Shown here one piece after another: positions 7,370 to 14,167 of a stretch of 16,759 nt of DNA. Numbering within the stretch: the first letter of the stretch is position 1; the number at the start of each line of letters is the position of its first letter. Below the pieces are notes generated by a model. It was given only the letters and a program-made list of their open reading frames with translations, made no database searches and was not told where the DNA came from. The DNA comes from WLWS01 sp047638675 (lineage in GTDB: Bacteria; Pseudomonadota; Gammaproteobacteria; Eutrophobiales; Eutrophobiaceae), in contig JBLIML010000070.1 of NCBI GenBank assembly GCA_047638675.1, forward strand, positions 1 through 16,759, given 5' to 3'. A program made the translations under genes and the position numbers.

Positions 7370-7415
7370 GTGTTGCTGCCTGGTTTTAAAACCTGGCGGG
7401 GGTCAACTTTTAAAC

Positions 7416-7928
7416 TTATGAGTGAGCCTGGAAGGGATGATCTGCTGCTCCACGCTTGCTCAGTACTTCAGAGGCTTTTGGCTCACCAGCAACTGCACGC
7501 TTGATTGACAACTTAACAGCTTCATAGTTGTAATCCTGGATTTTGGCATCATCTTCTGCCAGCCAATGTATGAATACGCCTACAGAGATAAAAATATCAT
7601 CTGCTTCGTCAGCTGGGATAGTACCGTCCTCTACACAATCCATGACAGCCATGGAAACAGCACGTTGGGCCGGGCCAAACATTTGAACTGCCTGGGTTGC
7701 GCCTTTCATGGTTACCTTGTTGAACATAATTGTGTTTGGTTTACATGCCAGGTTAGGCGCTACAACTGCCAACAAGGTGCTAAAACCATCTTTGTTATTG
7801 GTTATCGCATTACAAAACGCTGCTTCTGCCGCGCTGCCACGTGGTCCCATAATCAGGTCGATATGAGCAACTTCATTACCGTCACCAACTAATGCCTCAC
7901 CAACCAATACTTTATCTATAACTGCCAT
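7416..7928 (-). CDS. fae: Formaldehyde-activating enzyme
   Basis: Fae condenses formaldehyde with H4MPT to methylene-H4MPT, the entry step of the cytoplasmic H4MPT oxidation route and the main formaldehyde detoxification reaction in many methylotrophs. The 170-residue length is standard. The N-terminus VGEALVGDGNEVAHIDLIMGPRGS includes the conserved histidine (residue 22) of the active site; APNLACKPNTIMFNKVT, QAVQMFGPAQ and IPADEADD are family hallmarks and the C-terminus ends in the usual HPF region. A strong ribosome site (GGAGGAGA, 7936-7943 on the complement) fits the very high expression typical of fae. It lies downstream of the mch and CitG-like genes with a 208-bp leader and its own strong terminator, so a separate promoter is likely. 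No C-terminal Hps fusion is present. Identification is essentially certain. Confidence 0.98.
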   Translation of the reverse strand: MAVIDKVLVGEALVGDGNEVAHIDLIMGPRGSAAEAAFCNAITNNKDGFSTLLAVVAPNLACKPNTIMFNKVTMKGATQAVQMFGPAQRAVSMAVMDCVEDGTIPADEADDIFISVGVFIHWLAEDDAKIQDYNYEAVKLSIKRAVAGEPKASEVLSKRGAADHPFQAHS

Positions 7929-8061
7929 TTTAATGTCTCCTCCAATTACAATTTCTGAATAGTTAGAATCGCTATTTTCCTGTCATTACCTCAACAAGCG
8001 GAATAGCCCCCCGTAAGTCGCTAATCTCCAGAGCATCTCTCTGCAGATTGGCAAATTTTTT

Positions 8062-8116
8062 ACCGGTATCGTGAAGTTTTATCTTTCGATACAGGTCAAT
8101 ATTGATTTTTGTCAAT
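8062..8116 (-). promoter_or_regulatory. Inverted repeats in the fae leader region
   Basis: In the 208-bp gap between the CitG-like gene and fae, ACCGGTATCG (8062-8071) pairs with CGATACAGGT (8087-8096), 9 of 10 positions, across a 15-nt loop. Just beside it is ATTGA-N6-TCAAT (8101-8116), and on the minus strand TTGACA (8115-8110) could be a -35 box for fae; no convincing -10 hexamer follows at 17 nt (TATCGA at 18 is weak). The longer hairpin is not followed by a T run in either direction, so it is not a standard terminator. A promoter/operator for fae is inferred from position only. Confidence 0.3.
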
Positions 8117-8136
8117 CATCAGGTTATTTAATCGAG

Positions 8137-8982
8137 TCACACCGACAGTTCATACAACAATAAACTAACCGCGGTCAAATCGGCACAGGTACCTGGATTG
8201 ATGTTTGAGTCTTTTAATTCCTTATCATATTCCAGCAACTCGGATTTCATCCGCGCCGGATTTTTATTATTTTTGAACCGCTCGAACAAGTGAACAGTTC
8301 TTTTTTGCACTTCTCTGGCGATATCATCACCAAACTTGCGCCGGATATGTGAATCCGGGTAATTTGCCATGAACGAAAGATAGCAAGCTACGGTTGCCCA
8401 TTCTACACTATTCCAGCGTTTATCAAACTCAACCAGGCTATTCAGTCCAACTTTATATACATCTTCAAAAGCATGGACGTATTGGCTGGCAATCAGATCA
8501 CGAGTAGCTGCCTGCTGCATGGCCTCTAACAAACTGATATCTGGACTAAAATTTACGTCATTGTGCTCAACTTTCCCTAAACCACCAGGCTGAGCCAGAC
8601 GGATACCTTCATATACCTGCTCCGCATCAGCTTGTGTCAGCTGATCCAATGTAAACTTCAGGTCACTTTGTAGAAGAATGCCATTACTATTTGTTTCATA
8701 TGATTTTATTACCGGGCTAAAGAGCAAGAGCATACCGAGGTTAGTATTACAGCCAACCTTATCTCTGGTTACTTTAACGCTTTGAAGAATCCGCTCCCCG
8801 ACGCCCAGGCCATCATCACAAAGTATAGGGCTCGTGAGATCCGCACTGAGAACAAAGTCTGTATAGGACATGCCATGGCCATCAGCATATTGGCTAACAT
8901 TTCCAGGCTTCAGCGCATTGATTTCATTAAGAAAACTATCGCGCACCACCCGCTCCAGACCGGCTCGATCACGATGATTCAT
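8137..8982 (-). CDS. Triphosphoribosyl-dephospho-CoA synthase-like protein (CitG/MdcB family) linked to H4MPT genes
   Basis: A 281-residue protein of the CitG/MdcB superfamily. True CitG and MdcB make the prosthetic-group precursor of citrate lyase or malonate decarboxylase by displacing adenine from ATP. Family elements seen are the early LKPGNVSQYADGHGMSYTDF region (24-43, matching the KPG...H motif) and TNLGMLLLFSP (80-90), followed by a helical body. Neither citrate lyase nor malonate decarboxylase genes are present. Instead it sits 71 bp after mch and upstream of fae, an arrangement in which this family is often seen in H4MPT-using bacteria. A phosphoribosyl-type transfer during H4MPT or methylofuran assembly is possible, but no reaction can be read from the sequence. 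No clear ribosome site precedes the ATG. Family call is good, function open. Confidence 0.8.
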   Translation of the reverse strand: MNHRDRAGLERVVRDSFLNEINALKPGNVSQYADGHGMSYTDFVLSADLTSPILCDDGLGVGERILQSVKVTRDKVGCNTNLGMLLLFSPVIKSYETNSNGILLQSDLKFTLDQLTQADAEQVYEGIRLAQPGGLGKVEHNDVNFSPDISLLEAMQQAATRDLIASQYVHAFEDVYKVGLNSLVEFDKRWNSVEWATVACYLSFMANYPDSHIRRKFGDDIAREVQKRTVHLFERFKNNKNPARMKSELLEYDKELKDSNINPGTCADLTAVSLLLYELSV

Positions 8983-9053
8983 TTGTAGTTTTTCAGCTGC
9001 TGAGAATATTTAGGGTCTTTAACGCTATCAATGACAAAGCTTGCGCACGACAC

Positions 9054-10034
9054 TCAGGAAAACGACTTATTTAACAATTCCAGGTCGATGCGCCCCGCGT
9101 GAAAGGTCTCTCCTGTCCTCAATGAACTGACGGCCACCCTGGCTGGACTGAAAAGCATCGGATCGATCTTATAGAAATCGTAATCTACGGCCTTGAATAT
9201 ATCACCGAAAGGTTGGCCATAATCGGACGATGCACTACTAGGCAGGCTATTGGCAAGCTGTTCAGCGTCTTCAGAACTGGCATCTACAAATAACTGAACT
9301 TGTCCGGCAAAAAGGATGGCATCGTTTGTTCGACTCATTGCCTTCAAGAAATCCGGCGATGGTGGGCACATCGGGGCGCTACCGGCGCCATCTATAATAC
9401 TCTCCAGTGCGAAGCCTAATGCGTGGGCTTTGTGCAAAGCAGTTTCCAATACTCTAGCCACAATCTGCACCGCTCCTGCCAGACTCGATGTCGGAGTCAG
9501 AATCAAGCTTAATTTGTCGGCGGGAATGTGACAGCGCTCTGCTATTTCGTCAGCGATTTCAACGGGAGGCAATTTATCAACCTCAATTACTAAAAACGCC
9601 TGTTCATATTTATCACGATAACCCAGCTCCTCAAATAAGGGCTCTTTACTGCCCATGGCCCGTCCCGGTCCAGAACCCAGGGCATTAAACGCGCCTTTAC
9701 CTTTACCGTGAGATAAGCTCCAGCCTGCGTACTGGCTTGCCAAACAGGCGAGCACCGGATTACTGGAATGGACATCAACATGCCAGGACCAATGTTCGAA
9801 ATTGGTCGACGCCCTAAGTTTTACCTGGCCTAGACCACCCATACAAATTTCGGCGATTTGTCTACCCGCTTCAAGACCGCCTGTCACATCTATACCAGCG
9901 TCTATTATTGTTGTTTGGTTCTTCAATTTAGTGACAGACAATCGCAGATCATCAGCATGATCAATAAGCGATTGAACCAAAGCCTGGCTACGGTAATTAA
10001 GGCTAGGCATTGCGGATATATTTTCAGTATTCAT
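9054..10034 (-). CDS. mch: Methenyl-H4MPT cyclohydrolase
   Basis: Mch hydrolyses 5,10-methenyl-H4MPT to 5-formyl-H4MPT in the cytoplasm, the step between MtdB and FhcD. The protein is 326 residues from the ATG at 10034; the open frame continues to a TTG at 10076 but the M-NTENISAMPSLN start aligns with known bacterial Mch N-termini. Hallmarks are GGLEAGRQIAEICMGGLG, DVHSSNPVLACLASQYAGWSL, FNALGSGPGRAMG, LAGAVQIVARVLETALHKAH, DGAGSAPMCPPSPDF and MSRTNDAILF. It lies 58 bp after mtdB on the same strand, within the beta-RFAPS-mtdB-mch-CitG-like run. The ribosome site is weak. Identification is certain; only the start is slightly uncertain. Confidence 0.97.
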   Translation of the reverse strand: MNTENISAMPSLNYRSQALVQSLIDHADDLRLSVTKLKNQTTIIDAGIDVTGGLEAGRQIAEICMGGLGQVKLRASTNFEHWSWHVDVHSSNPVLACLASQYAGWSLSHGKGKGAFNALGSGPGRAMGSKEPLFEELGYRDKYEQAFLVIEVDKLPPVEIADEIAERCHIPADKLSLILTPTSSLAGAVQIVARVLETALHKAHALGFALESIIDGAGSAPMCPPSPDFLKAMSRTNDAILFAGQVQLFVDASSEDAEQLANSLPSSASSDYGQPFGDIFKAVDYDFYKIDPMLFSPARVAVSSLRTGETFHAGRIDLELLNKSFS

Positions 10035-10092
10035 ATTATGGTTGGGGAAGATTAAATCAGGGCTTGTCTGACACAAACCCGTTTACGATAAT

Positions 10093-10998
10093 TTATTCGC
10101 TTACCAAAGATCTGGCAAGCTCGAATGCTTTTAAGTGCTCCAGATAAACTGGTTTAGTTGCCTCCTTCATCATCTGAAACAATCCATGGTGTATTCTGTA
10201 TTTCAAATTACCAATCGCCAGCGCGCCGATACCAACAGCATCGGATTCTGAAAAAGCCAGACGCTTACCCATGTCATTCACATCAATACCTTCTATCCCC
10301 GCTGGGGGCACCGCGTTAACATCTGCGGCGACTATCAGACTTTTTGCCTGTGCTATTTGCGCCTGACTAAGTACGCGTATCCCCGCTTTCGCCGCGCCAA
10401 TGACCACATTAGACTCACCGAGAAATGTCAGTATATCTTCCTCAGTACCGCTAGCCACACCTCGCATATTCACTTTGTAGCGTCCATTATATTCATCGGC
10501 AATACGTTGAGCGACGTCGCCGCCTCGATGACTGGTGATATACACATCGGCCTTACAAAGTGAAGCCAGTATCCCGGCACAAATGCCGACGGGGCCTGTT
10601 CCACCAAAAATGTGCACTTTTTTGCCTTGTAAATCTTCACCTGATTGCTTTTTTATCCAAAATTCAACAGCCGCAATTACGGCTGCAGCAGTGGTAATGG
10701 CGCCACTGGGATCAGCAAAAACAGACACTTCAAATGGCGGCACCATGGCGCTTTTGGCCTGGTTCAGCATGTCTATTGCCAGACCAAATTCACGCCCTCC
10801 AATAAAAATCCCGGTGCGTTTTACGCCTGTCGCCCCGCGAGAGAATATCGTATCCTGTGTTAAGGCGTAAACCTCATCCACCGTGACGTTGCTATACGGA
10901 ATGACGGCGTCGAAATCAGCCTCATAGGCCATGTTGACATCAAAGGGGCTGACATTTTTAGTGGGATTAAATATATGTAATAAATAAGGATCTTTCAT
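10093..10998 (-). CDS. mtdB: NAD(P)-dependent methylene-H4MPT dehydrogenase
   Basis: MtdB oxidises methylene-H4MPT to methenyl-H4MPT with NAD+ or NADP+. The 301 residues include NVSPFDVNMAYEADFDAVIPY (15-35), TQDTIFSR (47-54), RTGIFIGG (61-68), VPPFEVSVFADPSGAITTAAA (86-106), the nucleotide-binding loop IFGGTGPVG (130-138) and ADVNAVPPAGIEGIDVND. The SPFDVNMA opening and the ADVNAVPPAGI segment match MtdB rather than the MtdA branch, which also accepts methylene-tetrahydrofolate and is NADP-specific. It is 69 bp downstream of the beta-RFAP synthase gene and directly upstream of mch, so it is probably in that operon. No strong ribosome site is visible before the ATG. Confidence 0.95.
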   Translation of the reverse strand: MKDPYLLHIFNPTKNVSPFDVNMAYEADFDAVIPYSNVTVDEVYALTQDTIFSRGATGVKRTGIFIGGREFGLAIDMLNQAKSAMVPPFEVSVFADPSGAITTAAAVIAAVEFWIKKQSGEDLQGKKVHIFGGTGPVGICAGILASLCKADVYITSHRGGDVAQRIADEYNGRYKVNMRGVASGTEEDILTFLGESNVVIGAAKAGIRVLSQAQIAQAKSLIVAADVNAVPPAGIEGIDVNDMGKRLAFSESDAVGIGALAIGNLKYRIHHGLFQMMKEATKPVYLEHLKAFELARSLVSE

Positions 10999-11067
10999 TA
11001 GAATGTTATTAAAAAAAATTATCAGACAGCGCGGAATACATCTGTCGCTAGTCAGGGATGGATGCGC

Positions 11068-12078
11068 TTACACCTGTCCGCTCACGCTAATATTAACGTC
11101 ATTGTTTTGATTTTCCTGTACTTCAACTTTTGCCTGCTCATTTCGTGCCTGACAAATTACTAATTCAAGTTCAGAATTCCCCTGCCAATTACGGCGTACT
11201 TCCTTTAATGCCTGATAGGCATCGGTTTCGCTGGCGTAGAGCGCAAAACCCGTTGGCCCCCAGGAACTTTGACCCACGCCCGTTGCAGCCAGTTGGCTAA
11301 ATTGTGCCAGCACGTTTCCCACAGCCGTACTTGCATATACGCCAGATTGAATCGTCTTGAAGTATTCTCCCATTTGAGCTTGTACTTCCGTTATCGCAGC
11401 ACCAAATAGTCCACAATCTCGTTCTACAATAGATGGTAAAATTTGCATCACAAGCAAGCGACACAAATTTGCTGATACGATTTCATCCATTTTCGCCAGT
11501 TTCCCAAAGGCCTGGCTTTCTTCCTCTCCATGAACTCCCTGGTGCAATTTATCCAGTACCAAAACGACACGCCAACTATCAGGAAAATGTAAATTACTCA
11601 CTATAGGCGGCATCTCGGTCGCGGCACTCCTGCCAGCATCTACAATAAATCCACCGCTGGCAAAAGCGCCTATGCCGATGCCTGATCGATTTCCGCGATC
11701 TAAAATTCTGGCGATGGCTGGCAATGACAGATTGACATCAAAAAGCCTGCTGATGGCTGTACCCACTGCTAACGCCATTTGTGTCCCTGAGCCAAGTCCT
11801 GCATGCTCAGGGATGGCCTTATGAATATTCATTTTGAGACCAGAACGAATATTCAAATGCCCCAGCAGGCGTTCGGCATATTTTTGAGCTCTATGAGAGC
11901 CCGGACCGCTTATCAACAGCTCAGAGGCATGTATAGCCTCAATATCTGTCGAAATGTCATCTAAACATAGGCCCATGCTGCCAAACAGCCTCCCAAGCCC
12001 ACCATGCAAATCCAGAAAACCCAGATGCAGTCGACCCGGCGCGCTCACTTTTACGATCCTATTATTCATTTCCGACAT
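11068..12078 (-). CDS. mptG: Beta-ribofuranosylaminobenzene 5'-phosphate synthase (beta-RFAP synthase)
   Basis: A 336-residue GHMP-kinase-superfamily protein that condenses p-aminobenzoate (or a related hydroxybenzoate in archaea) with PRPP, releasing CO2 and pyrophosphate, the first committed step of H4MPT synthesis. The opening VSAPGRLHLGFLDLHGGLGRLFGSMGLCLD is the family signature. PEHAGLGSGTQMALAVG (90-106) is the GHMP phosphate-binding loop and GNRSGIGIGAFASGGFIVDAG (129-149) the second conserved block. ATG 12078 is chosen for GGGG five to nine bases upstream; an ATG three codons later is possible. It is first in a minus-strand run with mtdB and mch and faces the fhc operon across a shared control region. 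pABA would come from PabB at 2911-4308. Identification is strong. Confidence 0.93.
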   Translation of the reverse strand: MSEMNNRIVKVSAPGRLHLGFLDLHGGLGRLFGSMGLCLDDISTDIEAIHASELLISGPGSHRAQKYAERLLGHLNIRSGLKMNIHKAIPEHAGLGSGTQMALAVGTAISRLFDVNLSLPAIARILDRGNRSGIGIGAFASGGFIVDAGRSAATEMPPIVSNLHFPDSWRVVLVLDKLHQGVHGEEESQAFGKLAKMDEIVSANLCRLLVMQILPSIVERDCGLFGAAITEVQAQMGEYFKTIQSGVYASTAVGNVLAQFSQLAATGVGQSSWGPTGFALYASETDAYQALKEVRRNWQGNSELELVICQARNEQAKVEVQENQNNDVNISVSGQV

Positions 12079-12238
12079 AACTACCCCACAATAATTGCTC
12101 GATTCCCGATGTCAATTAAGCTCCTGCCTCAATACTACTGCACTCGTTTGCTTTCGGCCAATTTCGTCAGTAAAGAAAAATAAGTCGCTCAGCCTTATTC
12201 AAACGAATAAGCCCATACCTGAATAAAACAAAAGATAA

Positions 12239-12265
12239 TTGACCATCACTGGCTAAAATGATACT
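12239..12265 (+). promoter_or_regulatory. Candidate promoter for the fwdD-fhc operon
   Basis: TTGACC (12239-12244) and GATACT (12260-12265) resemble -35 and -10 boxes (five and four matches to consensus) with a short 15-bp spacer. The -10 element lies inside the palindrome at 12259-12274. This would put transcription start near 12272, about 94 bp before the fwdD ATG. By-eye prediction only. Confidence 0.3.
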
Positions 12266-12274
12266 TAAGTATCA
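12259..12274. promoter_or_regulatory. Perfect 16-bp palindrome in the divergent control region, candidate operator
   Basis: TGATACTTAAGTATCA is its own reverse complement over all 16 bases, with no spacer, as expected for a dimeric regulator site. It lies in the 287-bp gap between the divergent mptG and fwdD genes, 91 bp from the latter. A second inverted repeat, CTTATTC-N4-GAATAAG, is at 12194-12211, and the minus strand has TTGACA (12115-12110) 16 bp before TATTGT (12093-12088) close to the mptG start. The regulator is unknown. Confidence 0.5.
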
Positions 12275-12365
12275 GGGTACTTTTGATTGAAGGCGCAGGC
12301 TTTATCTATCCCCATACTACTTTCACATTATTAATAATTCATGCTGCGCTGCAATGGAGTCACCC

Positions 12366-12713
12366 ATGTCTGAAACCATGTTGTTAATCCCTGGCCGTTC
12401 TAATAAACAGGGAACCTCGCTCAACAAAGGTAAATTAAAAGAAGAATATCTTCTGGTCACCTCCACTGTGGAAATGAACGAAGAAGATATGCTCAGAATG
12501 AAGCTTCAAGATGGTGATAGCGTTAAATTAAGTAACGCTACCGGCGAGTTCACCGCTACCTGTACGAGTAAAAAAGCTCTGGATTTACCAGGCGGCATGA
12601 TATTCATCGCCTACGGTCCTTCTTCCAGTCGACTTATGGACAGCGATACCGGGGGCAGTGGTATGCCGATCTCAAAGAATATTCAGGTACAAGTGGAGAA
12701 GGTCGCAGCGTGA
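12366..12713 (+). CDS. fwdD: Stand-alone molybdopterin-dinucleotide-binding subunit, FwdD/FmdD type
   Basis: A 115-residue protein corresponding to the D subunit of archaeal formylmethanofuran dehydrogenase, the double-psi barrel domain that closes over the pterin guanine dinucleotides of FwdB. Characteristic segments are LLIPGRSNKQGTSLNKGKL (6-24), EEDMLRMKLQDGDSVKLSNATG (39-60), GGMIFIAYGPSSSRLMDSDTGGSGMP (76-101; archaeal FwdD has PGxxFIPxGPWAN...TxxTGMP) and a short C-terminal strand. Start is ATG 12366, with GGAG six bases upstream; an ATG at 12354 has no ribosome site. The stop is 36 bp before the preferred fhcB ATG, so the two are surely co-transcribed. As far as I recall, the well-studied Methylorubrum extorquens Fhc complex contains only FhcA-D and no such subunit, so its presence here suggests that a pterin cofactor is bound. 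Homology is strong; activity is inferred. Confidence 0.88.
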   Translation: MSETMLLIPGRSNKQGTSLNKGKLKEEYLLVTSTVEMNEEDMLRMKLQDGDSVKLSNATGEFTATCTSKKALDLPGGMIFIAYGPSSSRLMDSDTGGSGMPISKNIQVQVEKVAA

Positions 12714-12749
12714 TAGTATTACTACAAATACGAAATGGCGGACAACATC

Positions 12750-14108
12750 ATGAGTGAGAATATCAAAGTCATCAAAAATGCCACTTGCACCTTTTGTGGC
12801 TGTGTTTGTGACGATATGGAACTCACCGTCGACCTCGATAAAAAGCAAATCACAAAAGCTAAAAATGCCTGTGTTTTGGGACGAGCCTGGTTTGCCGAAC
12901 ACAGCATTCAGGAAGGACCTGCGGCAATGATTGACGGTAAAGAAGTCAGCGTCGAAGAGGCCATCGAAGAGGCCGCACAAGTGTTGACAAAAGCCAGGTT
13001 TCCCATCACTTACGGCCTTAGTGATACCACCTGCGAGGCTCAACGTCAGGCGGTAGCCATTACGGACTACATCCGCGGTACCATCGATACCACCACTTCT
13101 GTTTGCCATGGCCCCTCTGGCCTGGCTTTCCAGGGTGTGGGTGAAAGCACCATGACGCTTGGTGAAGTGAAAAATCGTGCTGATTTTATTATGTATTGGG
13201 GTGGCAATCCGGCCGAATCACACCCACGACATTTCACACGCTACACAGTCACGCCAAAAGGCATGTTTACGCCCAACGGCAAAAAAGACCGGACTGTGGT
13301 CCTGGTTGATGTACGAAGAACACTAAGTACGCCTGTCGCTAATATATTTTTGCAGGTGAAACCCGGCAAGGACTTTGAGTTGGCGTGGGCGATGCGGGCA
13401 TTGGTTAAAGGTCATACCGTCGATGCCTCTATTGAAGAGGAAACGGGGATTTCGCTTGCAACACTCGAAGATCTTGTGGATCGGATGAAAAATTGCAATT
13501 ACGGCGTATTGTTCATGGGCATGGGGCTGACGATGACGCGGGGACGCCATTTCAATTCTGGCGCGATTATGGCCCTGGCCACAGACCTGAATGAATTTAC
13601 CCATTTCGTCGCCAAACCCGTTCGAGGGCATGGCAATGTCACGGGCGCGGATAATGTGGTTTCCTGGCAAACGGGTTATCCTTTTGGTGTTAATTTCAGC
13701 AAGGGATACCCACGATTTAATCCAGGAGAATTCACCACGGTAGATACACTTTCAAGAGGCGACGCCGATGCCGCGTTAATTATTGCCAGCGATCCCGCCT
13801 CGAACTTTCCACAGGCCGCGATTGATCATTTGCACAAAATTCCGGTTATCTCTTTCGATACCAAAGAAACTGAAACAAGCAGACTGGCACACGTCGCCTT
13901 TCGCACATCCACCTATGGTATTAACACAGGTGGCACCGTTTATCGAATGGATGATGTACCCATTACCCTACGCCCGGCATTTGAATCGCCTTTCCCATCT
14001 GACGAGGATATTCTCACTCCTCTTAAAAAACGGGTGCATGAGTTGGTTGTGGCGAAAAGTAAAACCCGGGGAGCAGGTATAGCTAAAGTGGCAGCACCAA
14101 TGCAATAA
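12750..14108 (+). CDS. fhcB: Formyltransferase/hydrolase complex subunit B (formylmethanofuran dehydrogenase subunit B family)
   Basis: A 452-residue molybdopterin oxidoreductase-family subunit of the Fhc complex. The start is taken at ATG 12750 (weak GGCGGA seven bases upstream); ATG 12735 would add five residues. Cysteines 13, 16, 20 and 41 (CTFCGCVC and NACVLG) match the [4Fe-4S] ligands of archaeal FwdB. Cys119-His120 in TSVCHGPSG occupies the place of the tungsten-binding Cys118-His119. Further FwdB-type blocks are TLGEVKNRADFIMYWGGNP, ESHPRHFTRY, GMGLTMTRGRH, VRGHGNVTGADNVVSWQTGY, SDPASNFP and GTVYRMDDVPI. Length is that of full archaeal FwdB. This looks like an intact Mo/W subunit, not a degenerate scaffold, and is paired with FwdD upstream. 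fhcA follows after 59 bp. Family call is secure; catalytic status is inferred from retained residues. Confidence 0.94.
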   Translation: MSENIKVIKNATCTFCGCVCDDMELTVDLDKKQITKAKNACVLGRAWFAEHSIQEGPAAMIDGKEVSVEEAIEEAAQVLTKARFPITYGLSDTTCEAQRQAVAITDYIRGTIDTTTSVCHGPSGLAFQGVGESTMTLGEVKNRADFIMYWGGNPAESHPRHFTRYTVTPKGMFTPNGKKDRTVVLVDVRRTLSTPVANIFLQVKPGKDFELAWAMRALVKGHTVDASIEEETGISLATLEDLVDRMKNCNYGVLFMGMGLTMTRGRHFNSGAIMALATDLNEFTHFVAKPVRGHGNVTGADNVVSWQTGYPFGVNFSKGYPRFNPGEFTTVDTLSRGDADAALIIASDPASNFPQAAIDHLHKIPVISFDTKETETSRLAHVAFRTSTYGINTGGTVYRMDDVPITLRPAFESPFPSDEDILTPLKKRVHELVVAKSKTRGAGIAKVAAPMQ

Positions 14109-14167
14109 GAAACACTGGCTGAAATCGTGTTAATAACAAGAATAATTAAGGCAGGCGCAAATTTTTA

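Noticed and set aside
7382..7393. GGTTTTAAAACC palindrome between fae and its terminator
   Set aside because: A short AT-centred dyad with only two GC pairs per arm; too weak to call beside the clear terminator at 7342-7369.
7566..7892. 108-codon open frame antisense to fae
   Set aside because: fae is unambiguous on the other strand and the antisense product looks random.
8137..8982. Citrate lyase or malonate decarboxylase accessory gene (citG/mdcB)
   Set aside because: No lyase or decarboxylase subunits are in the window; the neighbours are mch and fae.
10535..10870. 111-codon open frame antisense to mtdB
   Set aside because: Shadow of a well-recognised gene; no ribosome site or family features.
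10093..10998. mtdA (NADP-specific methylene-H4F/H4MPT dehydrogenase)
   Set aside because: The SPFDVNMA opening and ADVNAVPPAGI segment match MtdB, and the gene lies next to mch and mptG.
12088..12115. Strong minus-strand promoter TTGACA-N16-TATTGT for mptG
   Set aside because: The -10 box would put the transcript start within a few bases of the mptG ATG and downstream of, or inside, its ribosome site, so I mention it only as a possibility and do not call it.
12672..13109. 145-codon open frame antisense to the start of fhcB
   Set aside because: It mirrors the conserved fhcB coding frame, has no recognisable motif, and is best explained as an antisense shadow.
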